Position numbers and translations under genes: made by a program. Under the pieces are notes generated by a model. It saw only the letters and a list, made by a program, of their open reading frames with translations, was not told where the DNA came from and did not search any database. Below are positions 1-9,210 of a stretch of 64,000 nucleotides of DNA, in pieces. How positions within the stretch are numbered: position 1 is the first letter of the stretch; the number at the start of each line of letters is the position of its first letter. The stretch is from Pseudomonas botevensis (GTDB lineage: Bacteria; Pseudomonadota; Gammaproteobacteria; Pseudomonadales; Pseudomonadaceae): NCBI RefSeq assembly GCF_019145475.1, contig NZ_JAHTKI010000011.1, positions 164,141 to 228,140 of the forward strand, written 5' to 3'.

Positions 1-896
1 TACAGGTGCCAGGCGGATTCGGCCTCAGGCTGCGCGCTCGGCAGTGTCACCGGCAGGTACGCCAGCAACCGGTTGTAGCGCGCCGCCAGTTCACGACGCC
101 GGGCGATGAAAACGTCCAGTTTGTCGAGCTGCGACAAACCCAGCGCGGCTTGCAGATCGGTGATCCGGTAATTGAAGCCCAGCTCGATCTGCTGGTAGTA
201 CCACGGGCCGTGGCTGGGTTCGGTCATCTGTTGCGGATCACGGGTCATGCCGTGGCTGCGCAGGCGTTGCAGGCGCTCGGCCAGTTCCGGGCGATTGGTC
301 AGCACCATGCCGCCTTCGGCGCTGGTGATGATCTTCACCGGGTGGAAACTGAACACGGTCATCGCGGCGAATTCACCGCACCCGACCGGGCGCCCCGCAT
401 AGGACGCACCGACTGCGTGGGACGCGTCTTCGATCACCGTGAAGTTGTAGCGCTCGGCCAGTTCGGCAATGCGCCGCATGTCGCAGCTCTGCCCGGAGAA
501 CGCCACCGCCACCAGCACTTTGGGCAGTGTCCCGGTTTGCTCGGCGCGGTCGAGTTTGTCGGCCAGCACCTCGGCATCGAGGTTCCAGGTCAGCGGATCG
601 ATGTCCACGAAGTCGACATCGGCGCCGCAATAACGCCCGCAGTTGGCCGAGGCGAGAAAGGTGTTCGGCGTCGTCCACAAATGGTCGCCCGGCCCCAGCC
701 CCGCCGCCACGCAGGCAATGTGCAGCGCCGCCGTGGCGTTGCACACCGCCACGGCGAAATCCGCCTGGCAACGTTCGGCCACCGCTTGCTCGAAGCGTTC
801 GATGGTCGGCCCCTGGGTCAGCCAGTCCGATTGCAACACCTCGACCACCGCGTCGATATCGGCCTGATCGACGCTCTGCCGGCCGTAGGGAATCAT
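1..896 (-). CDS. pseC: UDP-4-amino-4,6-dideoxy-N-acetyl-beta-L-altrosamine transaminase PseC (3' end outside window)
   Basis: PLP-dependent DegT/DnrJ/EryC1 aminotransferase of the pseudaminic acid pathway. It should transfer an amino group to C4 of the PseB product in the cytosol. The visible 298 residues start MIPYGRQSV, contain TQGPTIERFE and NATAALHIA (cofactor phosphate region), and carry the probable Schiff-base lysine near residue 188 in FSFHPVKIITSAEGG. These features match PseC more closely than perosamine or viosamine synthases. The ATG overlaps the pseB stop as ATGA, so the two genes are translationally coupled. The C-terminus lies beyond base 1, so completeness cannot be judged. 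Confidence 0.9.
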   Translation of the reverse strand, partial: MIPYGRQSVDQADIDAVVEVLQSDWLTQGPTIERFEQAVAERCQADFAVAVCNATAALHIACVAAGLGPGDHLWTTPNTFLASANCGRYCGADVDFVDIDPLTWNLDAEVLADKLDRAEQTGTLPKVLVAVAFSGQSCDMRRIAELAERYNFTVIEDASHAVGASYAGRPVGCGEFAAMTVFSFHPVKIITSAEGGMVLTNRPELAERLQRLRSHGMTRDPQQMTEPSHGPWYYQQIELGFNYRITDLQAALGLSQLDKLDVFIARRRELAARYNRLLAYLPVTLPSAQPEAESAWHL

Positions 897-1894
897 GCCG
901 ACAGCTTCGCGTGCAGGTCGGCGATCTGGCCCACCGAGAGGAAATGCGGGTTGGTGTCGGAGCGGTATTCGAAGTCCTCGCCTACCGGCCGGCCGCGCTC
1001 GCCGAGACGGTCCACGGCAAAATCCACGTCGACGCTGGTGAAACGGATCGACGGCTGGATGGTGTAGTGATCGGCGAATTCCAGGGTCATCCGCGCGTCA
1101 TCCAGCGGCACCATCAGCTCGTGCAGCTTTTCTCCCGGACGGATGCCGACGTTTTTGTGTGGCAGATGCTCGGCCATGCCCCGCGCCAGATCGACGACGC
1201 GGATCGACGGGATCTTCGGCACGAACACTTCGCCGCCGTGCATCCGCGCGAAGCTGTCGAGAACGAACTGCACGCCGTGGTCGAGGGTGATCCAGAACCG
1301 GGTCATGCGCTCGTCGGTGATCGGCAGCTCAGTGGCGCCATCGGCGATCAGCTTGCTGAAGAACGGCACCACCGAACCGCGCGAACCGGCAACGTTGCCG
1401 TAGCGCACCACGGCGAATCGCGTCTGTTGCTCACCAGCGATGTTGTTGGCGGCGACGAACAATTTGTCCGACAGCAACTTGGTCGCGCCGTACAGGTTGA
1501 TCGGGCTCGCGGCCTTGTCGGTGGACAGCGCCACGACTTGCTTCACGCCGTTGTCGATGGCAGCGGCGATGATGTTTTCCGCGCCGTTGACGTTGGTGCG
1601 GATGCACTCGGTCGGGTTGTATTCCGCCGCCGGCACCTGCTTCAACGCGGCGGCATGCACCACGTAGTCGATGCCGCGCATGGCCTGGCGCAGACGGTCG
1701 GCGTCGCGCACGTCACCGAGGAAGTACCGCATGCACGGCGCGTTGAACGTCTGCTGCATTTCGTACTGCTTGAGTTCATCGCGGGAGAACACCACCACCC
1801 GCTTGGGCTGGTATTGCTCAAGCAGGCGGCGGATGAAGTTGCGACCGAACGAGCCGGTGCCACCGGAGATGAAGATCGATTTACCGTTGAACAT
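893..1894 (-). CDS. pseB: UDP-N-acetylglucosamine 4,6-dehydratase (inverting) PseB
   Basis: First enzyme of pseudaminic acid synthesis, an SDR-fold dehydratase/5-epimerase acting on UDP-GlcNAc. The 333-aa protein starts MFNGKSIFISGGTGSFG, with the glycine-rich NAD(P) loop GGTGSFG near residues 10-16. It has LSTDKAASPINLYGATKLLSDK, holding the conserved Lys and the YxxxK pair. The start at 1894 was chosen because it lies directly before the Rossmann fold; upstream codons extend the frame but add no domain. It is followed by pseC with a 4-bp overlap and preceded by a large glycosyltransferase 29 bp away. Pseudaminic acid is a known flagellin glycan, and the flagellar genes lie upstream. Confidence 0.93.
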   Translation of the reverse strand: MFNGKSIFISGGTGSFGRNFIRRLLEQYQPKRVVVFSRDELKQYEMQQTFNAPCMRYFLGDVRDADRLRQAMRGIDYVVHAAALKQVPAAEYNPTECIRTNVNGAENIIAAAIDNGVKQVVALSTDKAASPINLYGATKLLSDKLFVAANNIAGEQQTRFAVVRYGNVAGSRGSVVPFFSKLIADGATELPITDERMTRFWITLDHGVQFVLDSFARMHGGEVFVPKIPSIRVVDLARGMAEHLPHKNVGIRPGEKLHELMVPLDDARMTLEFADHYTIQPSIRFTSVDVDFAVDRLGERGRPVGEDFEYRSDTNPHFLSVGQIADLHAKLSA

Positions 1895-1923
1895 GTCTTG
1901 AATCCTGTTCCCTGTGCGAAGGC

Positions 1924-4839
1924 TTAGGCGAGCAACTGCGCCCAGTCCAGCGAAGCACTTTCGTTGAGAACAAAACCTTTGCCGCTCAGGCTCAGGTTGG
2001 CGTTGTAGGCGGCGTCCTGGGCGAAAGCCGAGGACCATTTTTCACGCAGCGCTTGCAGCGCTTGCGGGGACTGCGCGACGTCACCCGAATGGATGACCTG
2101 AACCAGCGGCGTCCACACGTTGAGGAAACCGGCCTGACCGGCCTTCAGGCACAGGTCGACGTCGCTGAAGCCTTCGGCGAACTGCTCGTCCAGGCCTCCC
2201 AGCGCGTCAAACAGCTCCTTGCCGATCATCAGGCACACGCCCGACACCGCCGAGTAGTTCTGCTCCACGGCCAGACGCTGCATATAGCCATCGGCATCAT
2301 GCTTGTCACCGACGAAGGCCGAGCCGACACCGCCATTGAGGCCGAGAATCAGGCCGGCCTGGGCGATCTTGCCATCGCGGTCGACCAGTTTCGCGCCGAC
2401 CACGCCGACTTCCGGACGCTGGGCATGGTTGAGCAGCGACTCGATCCAGTTCGGATTGACCACTTCGCTGTCCGCCGCCATCAGCACCAGGTATTCACCC
2501 TGCGCCTGCTGGCTGGCGGCGTTGCACAGCGCCACGCTGTCGAGCGGCTGGTCGGCGTGCAGCACCCGCACCCTGGCCTGGCTCAGTGTGCCCAGCCAGT
2601 CATTGACAGCGGCCGACTGATTCGAGCTGGCCGCGATCAACACTTCATAGCGGGTGTAGCGGGTTCTGAGCAGCAGGCCTTCCAGGCACCGTTGCAGGGC
2701 CGGCAGATCGTCGCTGGCCGGCACGATGACCGATACCAGCGGCTGTTCCGCGTGGCGATAGTCGACCTGATAGGTGCCCGGTTTGGCCGAGGTGATCTTC
2801 GCCTTGTAGCCACGATTGCCGAGATGACGCAGCAGCGCCTGACGCTCGTCGGCGTTCTCTTCCAGCACCGAGGCCTGGGCAATCAGCAGCGGTTCGTCGA
2901 GGTGAGCCAGGCCGCCCAGCCCGCCTTGCTCGATGATGCGCAGCAGCAGATCGAATTCCAGCGCCTTGCTGAAATCGGCCTGGTAACCACCGACCTCGAT
3001 CAGCACGTCACGCCGGATCAGCCAATGCCGCGCCATGAGGGCCGGCAGGCTTTGCAGCAGGTCAAGGTTGAAGCCGGGACGGAATACATCCACCAGGGCG
3101 CCGTCGGCGGTCCGCTGGATTTCGTCGGTGGCGACCGCGCGGCATTCAGAGGCGCACGCCAGCTCCAGACCGGCGCGCAGCAGGCCGCCAGCGGTGAACT
3201 CGTCGCCCGCCTCGGCCAGCAGCAGCCAGTCGCACGGCGACTGACGGACGCTCAGGTTCAGTTTGTCGACGAAGTTGCCCACCGTGACGCGTACGAAGTG
3301 CAGCGTGTTCTGCGCAGTGGTCGCCGCTGGCGGCTCACCGGTGGTGAACACGACCACTTTGAACGCCTTGCTGTGACCTTCAAGCAAGCTGTCCAGGGTG
3401 GTCTGCAGCTTGCCGATGTCGTTATCCAGATCGAGCAGGAAAATACCGAACTGCGGGCCGCCGTCATTGGCCGCCAGATGGCTGGCAATTGCTTCGGCCT
3501 GAGCGGCATCCGGTTGACGCGCCGCGAGCCACTTGAGCAGGCGGCCGGTGAGCATCTTGCCGAAGGCCTGATCGTTGCCTTCCACCGCTTGCAGGCGCGC
3601 GGTCCAGTCACGCAGTTTTTGCGCGTCTTCGTCCTCGCCCATCGACTGCAACTGGTCGATCAGACGGCTGATGACTGCGCGGTTGAAGACGTTGCTGTCG
3701 TGGGCCTGCCACAAGCGGTCAACCACGCTTTCCGGCGTGTCGTTGTTGCGGGCCAGCATCAGGTTCTGCTGACGCGCCCAGATGCCTTCCAGGCCCTGCA
3801 ATTGCAAACGTCCCGCCGGCATCGAATGCAGCAGGAATTCGAATTGGGTCAGCTGATCGAAGAATGGCTGATTGTAGAACGGCATTTCGACGTACTGTTT
3901 CGGGCCGAAACGGCGCTGCGGACCGGCCTCGATATCGGTCCAGGCCGATTCGAACACCAGCTCGGCGGTCAGCGCGCGACCGACCCGCAGGCCGTCGGCC
4001 AGGGCCTCGAAGCTGTCCAGCACGCTCTGCTTGCCCTGCTGCGGATCCTGATGCTGGACCTGGGTCGGCAACCCGGCCAGGAAACCGGCAAAGGCGTCGC
4101 GCTCGGCGACATGCTTGGCATCGGTGTAGGCCAGCGAGTGGTAGATCTCGGTGTTGTGGTCGGAATGCTGGTAGTTGAGCTCACGCACCACGTACGGGAT
4201 CGGCAGAATCCGCGCCTTGCCGCGCGCCAGCAGATAGTAGGTGTGCCCGACTTCCTGCCACTGGAAGGACGTGTCGTGTGGCAGGACTTCATACCACTCA
4301 CGCAGGACGGCTGTGCGCTGTACGGCATAGAACGGTGGCAGGTACTGATACAGGTAATCGTGTATACGCTCCTGCGCCACGTCCGAGGCGTAGTCTTCGC
4401 AGACTTTCTTGTCGCGCCGGTAGTAACTGACGCTGTTGGCCAGCGACAGATACATCATGCTGTAGCCGTGGCAAAGGCTGTAATCAGGGTTGGCCTGCAT
4501 GAACGCTACGGACTCGTGCAAGGCCTCCGGCACATGGAAATCGTCGTCGGCGGCAAACACCATCAGGGGCGTGGCGACCTGATCCACACCGTAGGCCAGC
4601 TTGGCCCGAATGCCCCAGTAACCGTATTGCGGCAGGTGCTGGTAGTCGACGTTCGGGTAGCGGCCGGCCATGCCTGGCTGAGCCTCGGCAGAGGAATCCA
4701 GGACGAGAATCCTGTAGGGCAAGCTGCTGTAAAAAGTCACCGCCCGCCGCAGGAACGCCGGTCGTTCGTGTGAGATCAGCACCACGGTCAACTGTTCGTG
4801 GAGTGCCAATTGCGTTTCAGAGCGGTTCTTGCCTTGCAT
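1924..4839 (-). CDS. Large multidomain glycosyltransferase (TIGR00180-like plus GT2 domains)
   Basis: A 971-aa protein likely to move activated sugars onto flagellin or a glycan chain. The N-terminal ~250 residues (LTVVLISHERPAFLRRAV ... VFAADDDFHVPEAL) form a GT-A-type domain with a DDD metal motif. A central region (FGIFLLDLDNDIGKLQTTLDSLLEG) looks like a second GT2 fold. The C-terminal ~300 residues (PLVSVIVPASDDLPALQRCLEGLL ... FSDVDLCLKAGQAG) are a third. The C-terminal domain clearly resembles a domain of the second large transferase at 16446-20042, so the two are partial paralogues. The ATG at 4839 has GGGGA about 7 nt upstream; in-frame codons further upstream overlap the preceding gene. 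The acceptor is inferred from context. Confidence 0.8.
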   Translation of the reverse strand: MQGKNRSETQLALHEQLTVVLISHERPAFLRRAVTFYSSLPYRILVLDSSAEAQPGMAGRYPNVDYQHLPQYGYWGIRAKLAYGVDQVATPLMVFAADDDFHVPEALHESVAFMQANPDYSLCHGYSMMYLSLANSVSYYRRDKKVCEDYASDVAQERIHDYLYQYLPPFYAVQRTAVLREWYEVLPHDTSFQWQEVGHTYYLLARGKARILPIPYVVRELNYQHSDHNTEIYHSLAYTDAKHVAERDAFAGFLAGLPTQVQHQDPQQGKQSVLDSFEALADGLRVGRALTAELVFESAWTDIEAGPQRRFGPKQYVEMPFYNQPFFDQLTQFEFLLHSMPAGRLQLQGLEGIWARQQNLMLARNNDTPESVVDRLWQAHDSNVFNRAVISRLIDQLQSMGEDEDAQKLRDWTARLQAVEGNDQAFGKMLTGRLLKWLAARQPDAAQAEAIASHLAANDGGPQFGIFLLDLDNDIGKLQTTLDSLLEGHSKAFKVVVFTTGEPPAATTAQNTLHFVRVTVGNFVDKLNLSVRQSPCDWLLLAEAGDEFTAGGLLRAGLELACASECRAVATDEIQRTADGALVDVFRPGFNLDLLQSLPALMARHWLIRRDVLIEVGGYQADFSKALEFDLLLRIIEQGGLGGLAHLDEPLLIAQASVLEENADERQALLRHLGNRGYKAKITSAKPGTYQVDYRHAEQPLVSVIVPASDDLPALQRCLEGLLLRTRYTRYEVLIAASSNQSAAVNDWLGTLSQARVRVLHADQPLDSVALCNAASQQAQGEYLVLMAADSEVVNPNWIESLLNHAQRPEVGVVGAKLVDRDGKIAQAGLILGLNGGVGSAFVGDKHDADGYMQRLAVEQNYSAVSGVCLMIGKELFDALGGLDEQFAEGFSDVDLCLKAGQAGFLNVWTPLVQVIHSGDVAQSPQALQALREKWSSAFAQDAAYNANLSLSGKGFVLNESASLDWAQLLA

Positions 4840-4891
4840 AAAATTTCCCCAACCGGCGAGTAGCCGAAAGAACTCAACGATGTCGTGTCGA

Positions 4892-5620
4892 TTAACGTAC
4901 GCGGCGCAGATAGCCATCCGGCGCGACAGTGATCAGCAACTTGCCGTGAACGGCATGGTCGATCTCGAAATCGCGGTTTTCTTCCAGATAGGCCCAGACC
5001 GCGGTTTTCGGATTGTCGCCCTTGCCCCACGGACGATCAGGGAACGCGTCCTGCGGCATGTCCTCCACGACGGTATCCATCACCACGCAATAGCTGTCCA
5101 CCGAGGTCAGCGGGGCGTAGGCCTGCAACTCCGCCAGCACATGTTCGTGAGTGTGGTTGGAGTCCAGCACCACCAGCACTTTCTTGCCGGCGACGCGCTG
5201 ACGCACTTCATCGACGATCGCCGGGTCGATGCTCGAACCCTGGATCATCTGAATCCGCTTGCTCATCGGGTGAGTTTCAATGGCTTCACGGTTGTGCTGG
5301 CGGATGTCGATATCGATGCCCAACACTTCGCCATGGCCGATCAGTTCCAGCATCGAGGCGTAGAACACCAGCGAGCCGCCGTGGGCGATCCCGGTTTCAA
5401 CGATGATGTCCGGCTTCACCGACCAGATGATCTCCTGCATGGCGATCATGTCCTGGGGGAACTGAATGATCGGGCGTCCCATCCAGCTGAAGTTGTAGGT
5501 GTACTTGTGCTTGGCGGTCGTATCGATCCAGTCCTGCGAGGCCGCTTGCAGCGCCTTGTCCTGCTGCAGCCCCTGGATGTTCTCTTTTACTTCTTCGCGA
5601 AACTGTTCATGCGGATTCAT
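4892..5620 (-). CDS. CmcI/cephalosporin hydroxylase-family SAM-dependent methyltransferase
   Basis: A 242-aa protein of the family named after cephalosporin hydroxylase (PF04989). Several members are O-methyltransferases acting on sugars. The SAM-binding core is visible as PDIIVETGIAHGGSLVFYASML, followed by GEVLGIDIDIRQHN and VLVVLDSNHTHEHVLAEL, which holds the metal-binding acidic/His motifs. The ATG at 5620 has a good GGAG site. It sits 29 bp after the acyltransferase and 52 bp before the large glycosyltransferase. A role as sugar O-methyltransferase in the same glycan is the simplest reading. The name hydroxylase should not be taken literally. Confidence 0.8.
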   Translation of the reverse strand: MNPHEQFREEVKENIQGLQQDKALQAASQDWIDTTAKHKYTYNFSWMGRPIIQFPQDMIAMQEIIWSVKPDIIVETGIAHGGSLVFYASMLELIGHGEVLGIDIDIRQHNREAIETHPMSKRIQMIQGSSIDPAIVDEVRQRVAGKKVLVVLDSNHTHEHVLAELQAYAPLTSVDSYCVVMDTVVEDMPQDAFPDRPWGKGDNPKTAVWAYLEENRDFEIDHAVHGKLLITVAPDGYLRRVR

Positions 5621-5649
5621 TGCACACTCCAGAATTTGATTGGCGGCGG

Positions 5650-6315
5650 TTACTTGAAAACCCGGCCGTCTTGAAAGGAATCAGGATTGGACTTGATGAT
5701 TTTGCCGGGATTGCCGACCACGACCGCGTAGTCCGGAACGTCCTTGGTCACCACGGCACCGGCACCGATCGTCGCCCAGCGACCGATTCGAATGCGCGGC
5801 AGAATGCTTGCGTTGGTCCCGATGAAGGTCCCGTCGCCGATCTCGCAGCAACCGGAAACGCTCACGCCATGGGCAATGAACACCGAGTTGCCGACATGGC
5901 TTTCATGGGCGATCAAGGCGCCCATGTGAATACTGCTGTTATCACCGATGGAAACTTCTGCCTGGAGAATCACCCCTTCCTGCAAATAGTTGCCGGTGCC
6001 CATGCTCGTCATCGTCAGGTCGATGCTCGGGTGAATGAAGTTGCCCAGTTGCCCTCCGGCCTCGACGATGCGGCAGGTGGTCTGGTATCGCGTGGTCGTG
6101 CTGCCGGTGATCAGATTGACGAACCGCACATCGTCGCCCTTGAGCTCTGCCACCCGATCCAGACCGCCAACCACCGGCAAGCCGTGGAACAGCGTGCCCT
6201 GCTTGGCCGGATCGTTGTCGAGAAAGGCGAATTCCTGGTTTGGCAGCGCGCGCTGAATCGCCAGGATCATGCGCATCGTTTCAGGATTGGCGGCACCCAA
6301 TAGATAGATCTTCAC
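5650..6315 (-). CDS. PglD/NeuD-like sugar O- or N-acyltransferase (left-handed beta-helix)
   Basis: A 221-aa protein. The N-terminal ~80 residues (MKIYLLGAANPETM ... FLDNDPAKQGTLFHGLPVVGG) form the PglD-type Rossmann-like sugar-binding domain. The rest is a hexapeptide-repeat beta-helix: GNYLQEGVILQAEVSIGDNSSIHMGALIAHES, IGDGTFIGTNASILPRIRIG, TIGAGAVVTKDVPDYAVVVGNPGK. Family members transfer acetyl from acetyl-CoA to the amino group of 4-amino-4,6-dideoxy sugars, which fits the aminotransferase directly upstream. The start codon is GTG and overlaps the upstream stop as GTGA. The acyl donor could be something other than acetyl-CoA. Confidence 0.85.
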   Translation of the reverse strand: MKIYLLGAANPETMRMILAIQRALPNQEFAFLDNDPAKQGTLFHGLPVVGGLDRVAELKGDDVRFVNLITGSTTTRYQTTCRIVEAGGQLGNFIHPSIDLTMTSMGTGNYLQEGVILQAEVSIGDNSSIHMGALIAHESHVGNSVFIAHGVSVSGCCEIGDGTFIGTNASILPRIRIGRWATIGAGAVVTKDVPDYAVVVGNPGKIIKSNPDSFQDGRVFK

Positions 6316-7430
6316 AGTATCCCCTTGTGCTTGAGAACAACGCGCACGACCTCGATGACCCGGTTCTGATCCGCTTCGGTCATGTCGTGATAGCTAGGCA
6401 GGTTGATGGCACGCCCCGGCAACGCAAAGGCCACGGGCGTAGTCACAGGTACGTCAAACATCGGCAGCGAAGACAGCGGCCAGAAGAACACCCGGGCATC
6501 GATGTCGGCCGCCTGGAACGCCTCGATCAGCTCTTCGCGAGTCACGCCGGTGCTTTCATCGAATACCACCGTCGGCATCCAGTAGCCGTTTTGCGCATGG
6601 GCAGGCTGCGGGTTCATCGAGACACCCGGCAGCCCGGTCAACGCCTGGGCGTAGTAAGCGAAAATCGCCCGCTTGCGCTCGATCAACTCGTCGATCCGCT
6701 CGACCTGCGCGCAGCCGACCGCCGCCTGCAAGTTGCTCATCTTGTATTTGAAGCCGACGAACTCCGGCCAGAACTGCTTGGTGCAGCCCGCCACCCGACC
6801 GTGGTTGGACAGGGTCAGGACCCGCTCGTACAACGCCTTGTCGGAGGTGACGAACATCCCGCCTTCGCCGGTGGTCATGGTCTTGGTGCCATGGAACGAA
6901 AAAGCCCCGAAAGCGCCGAGCGAGCCTGCTGCCTTGCCGCGCCACTGTGAGCCTATGGCTTCCGCCGCATCCTCGATCACCGGAATGCCGAACTCGCGAC
7001 CCAGGGCCAGCAACGCATCCATGTCGCACAGGTTGCCGTACAGATGCACCGCCAGAATCGCCTTGGTGCGCGGGGTAATCGCCTCCCGGACCCGCTGCGG
7101 ATCCAGGCACCAGCTATCGGCCAGCACATCGACGAATACCGGCGTGGCACCCAGGTAGGTGATCGGCGCCGCCGAGGCGATCCAGTTGGTGTTGCCCAGG
7201 ATCACCTCGTCACCGGCGCCGATGCCCAGCGCCGCCATGCCCATGTGCAAGGCGCCGGTGCAGCTGGAGGTAGCGATCGCGTAGGTCGCGCCCAGATGCT
7301 CGGCGAAGCCGTGTTCGAAGCGGGTCAGGTATTCGTAGCAACGGGCGCCCCAGCCGTTCTGCACGGCATCCAGGGCATAGCGGGCCTCGAGTTCGCCGAC
7401 GCTCGGCTTGGTGTAATGAATTCTGCTCAT
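6312..7430 (-). CDS. DegT/DnrJ/EryC1 sugar aminotransferase (perosamine/viosamine synthase-like)
   Basis: A 372-aa PLP enzyme that should aminate a 4-keto-6-deoxy sugar nucleotide. It starts MSRIHYTKPSVGELE and shows SSCTGALHMGMAALGIG (phosphate-binding region), VIEDAAEAIGSQW with the pyridine-N Asp, and SFHGTKTMTTGEGGM with the Schiff-base Lys. The lysine excludes the 3-dehydrase (DdhC/RfbH) type, which has His there. The start at 7430 forms an ATGA overlap with the upstream methyltransferase. With RfbF/RfbG upstream and an acyltransferase downstream, it probably makes an N-acylated 4-amino-4,6-dideoxyhexose. Confidence 0.87.
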   Translation of the reverse strand: MSRIHYTKPSVGELEARYALDAVQNGWGARCYEYLTRFEHGFAEHLGATYAIATSSCTGALHMGMAALGIGAGDEVILGNTNWIASAAPITYLGATPVFVDVLADSWCLDPQRVREAITPRTKAILAVHLYGNLCDMDALLALGREFGIPVIEDAAEAIGSQWRGKAAGSLGAFGAFSFHGTKTMTTGEGGMFVTSDKALYERVLTLSNHGRVAGCTKQFWPEFVGFKYKMSNLQAAVGCAQVERIDELIERKRAIFAYYAQALTGLPGVSMNPQPAHAQNGYWMPTVVFDESTGVTREELIEAFQAADIDARVFFWPLSSLPMFDVPVTTPVAFALPGRAINLPSYHDMTEADQNRVIEVVRVVLKHKGIL

Positions 7431-8653
7431 TGGATGCTCAACTCCGGAACGGCGACGACGAAACGCGCGCCCCATGTTTTGGCCGAAGACAGTTGCCGGG
7501 TCACTTCACTCAACAGGTTCCATGGCAGAACCAGGATGTAATCAGGCTTCTCCAGCTCGATATGCTCGGGCGCGACGATCGGAATGCGACTGCCCGGCAG
7601 GTACTTGCCCTGCTTGTGCGGATTGGCGTCGGCCACCCAGGCCAGCAGATCCGCGCGGACCCCGGCATAGTTGAGCAAGGTGTTGCCCTTGGCGGCCGCG
7701 CCATAACCCACCACGCGCTTGCCTTCGGCCTTGGCCTGCAGCAGGAAACGCAGCAACTGGTGTTTGATGTTTTCAGCGGCCGGCGCGAGGGTCGCGTAGT
7801 AGCCGGGGGTTTTCACGCCCGCATCGAGTTCGGCCTGCAACTGCTGCTGCACTGCCGGCTGCACGGCACGGCGCTCACCGTCCTGGCGCTGGACGAACAC
7901 CCGCAGCGAGCCGCCATGGGTGGTCAACTGACTGACGTCGAACACTTCCAGGCCATTGCGCTCGCACAGGGCCTGCACGGCGGTCAGGGACAGGTAGGAA
8001 TAGTGTTCGTGATAGAGCGTGTCGAACTGCGCGCCGGCCATCAGCGTCAGCAGTTGCGGGAATTCGAACGTGGCCACGCCGGTCGGCTTGAGCAGCGTCG
8101 CGAAACCACCGAGGAAGTCGTTGATGTCCGGCACATGGGCCAGCACATTGTTGGCCGCCATCAGGTCGGCGCCCCAGCCTTCGCTACGCAGTTGCGCGGC
8201 GGTGTCGCGACCGAAGAACAGCTCACGAATTTCCAGGCCTTTTTCCCGTGCGGCCTGCGCGGTGCTGCGGGTCGGCTCGACGCCCAGGCACTGGATCCCG
8301 CGCGCGGCCACGTACTGCAACAGATAACCGTCGTTGGCGGCGACTTCCACCACACGGCTGTCGGCAGTCAGGCCAAAGCGTTCGGCCATCTCGGCCACAT
8401 ACCGCTCGGCGTGGGCCAGCCAGGTGCTGGAGAACGAACTGAAGTAGGCGTACTCGGCGTCGAACAGGCTTTCGGCGCTGGTGTAATCCTCGGTCTGCAC
8501 CAGCCAGCATTGCTGGCACACGGCGACCTTCAGCGGCACCCACTGCTCGGCCTGCTCGAGGCGATCGGCGTGCACATAGGCGTTGGACGGCGGCGAAGTG
8601 CCGAGATCGATCAACGGCAGGCTCAGCGGTGCGGCGCACCCACGGCAGTTCAT
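7427..8653 (-). CDS. Sugar C-methyltransferase (TylCIII/NovU-type, zinc-binding)
   Basis: A 408-aa three-domain methyltransferase. An N-terminal zinc-finger-like module has four Cys (MNCRGC ... VCQQCW). A SAM domain follows (VVEVAANDGYLLQYVAARGIQCLGVEP). The C-terminal domain carries VGYGAAAKGNTLLNYAGV and a final LPWNLLSEV stretch. This order (PF08421-PF13489-PF08484) is that of enzymes adding a methyl to C3 or C5 of keto-deoxy sugars. It lies between the epimerase and the aminotransferase with 4-bp ATGA overlaps on both sides, so it is co-translated with the pathway. A branched-chain deoxy-amino sugar is the inferred product; the methylated carbon cannot be told. Confidence 0.88.
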   Translation of the reverse strand: MNCRGCAAPLSLPLIDLGTSPPSNAYVHADRLEQAEQWVPLKVAVCQQCWLVQTEDYTSAESLFDAEYAYFSSFSSTWLAHAERYVAEMAERFGLTADSRVVEVAANDGYLLQYVAARGIQCLGVEPTRSTAQAAREKGLEIRELFFGRDTAAQLRSEGWGADLMAANNVLAHVPDINDFLGGFATLLKPTGVATFEFPQLLTLMAGAQFDTLYHEHYSYLSLTAVQALCERNGLEVFDVSQLTTHGGSLRVFVQRQDGERRAVQPAVQQQLQAELDAGVKTPGYYATLAPAAENIKHQLLRFLLQAKAEGKRVVGYGAAAKGNTLLNYAGVRADLLAWVADANPHKQGKYLPGSRIPIVAPEHIELEKPDYILVLPWNLLSEVTRQLSSAKTWGARFVVAVPELSIQ

Positions 8654-9210
8654 AGACGCACTCCAGCAAAATGTTGATCGAGCACGGGATGGCTGGAGTC
8701 CCGCACCGACAGATTATTGACAGGCAACGGCCAGGCAATCGCCAGCCGTGGATCGTTCACCGACAGACCACCCTCGTGCTCCGGCGTGTAATCGGCGCTG
8801 TGCAGGTAGAGCAGTTCGGCGTCGTCGGTGAGGGTCTGGAAGCCGTGGGCGAAACCGGCCGGGATCAGCAGGCTGCGGCCATCGCCGGCCTTCAGATGCT
8901 CGGCGTGCCAGTGCAGAAAGGTGGCCGAGTCCGGGCGCAGATCCACCGCCACGTCCCACACTTCGCCGCGCAGGCAGGTGATCAACTTGGCTTCCGGCGC
9001 GTTGGCGTTCTGGTAATGCAGACCGCGCACGCTGCCCTTCTCACGGGTGCAGGAGTGGTTGATCTGGCGGATATGAAATTCGCTGCCGAACGCCTTCAGG
9101 CTGCCTTCGCAGAACAGTCGGGCGAAGTGCCCGCGCTGGTCTTCGAAGCGCTTGTGCCGCACGTTGAACAGCCCGGCCAGCGGCAAGGCCTGCAAGGAAA
9201 ATTCGCTCAC
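8650..9210 (-). CDS. rfbC: dTDP-4-dehydrorhamnose 3,5-epimerase family protein (RfbC-like)
   Basis: A 186-aa cupin-fold epimerase (LPLAGLFNVRHKRFEDQRGHFARLFCEGSLKAFG ... INHSCTREKGSVRGLHYQN). It has the conserved catalytic His region and the VRGLHYQ motif. It begins with GTG that overlaps the rfbG stop (GTGA). Because its partners make CDP- rather than dTDP-hexulose, it probably epimerises the CDP-4-keto-6-deoxy sugar, as in CDP-sugar clusters encoding an RfbC-like protein. The symbol reflects family membership, not proven substrate. Confidence 0.85.
   Translation of the reverse strand: MSEFSLQALPLAGLFNVRHKRFEDQRGHFARLFCEGSLKAFGSEFHIRQINHSCTREKGSVRGLHYQNANAPEAKLITCLRGEVWDVAVDLRPDSATFLHWHAEHLKAGDGRSLLIPAGFAHGFQTLTDDAELLYLHSADYTPEHEGGLSVNDPRLAIAWPLPVNNLSVRDSSHPVLDQHFAGVRL

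Noticed and set aside
2053..4773. A 906-codon open frame on the plus strand
   Set aside because: It is antisense to the 971-aa glycosyltransferase, has Gln/Arg/Val-rich composition typical of GC-rich shadow frames, and shows no domain or ribosome site.
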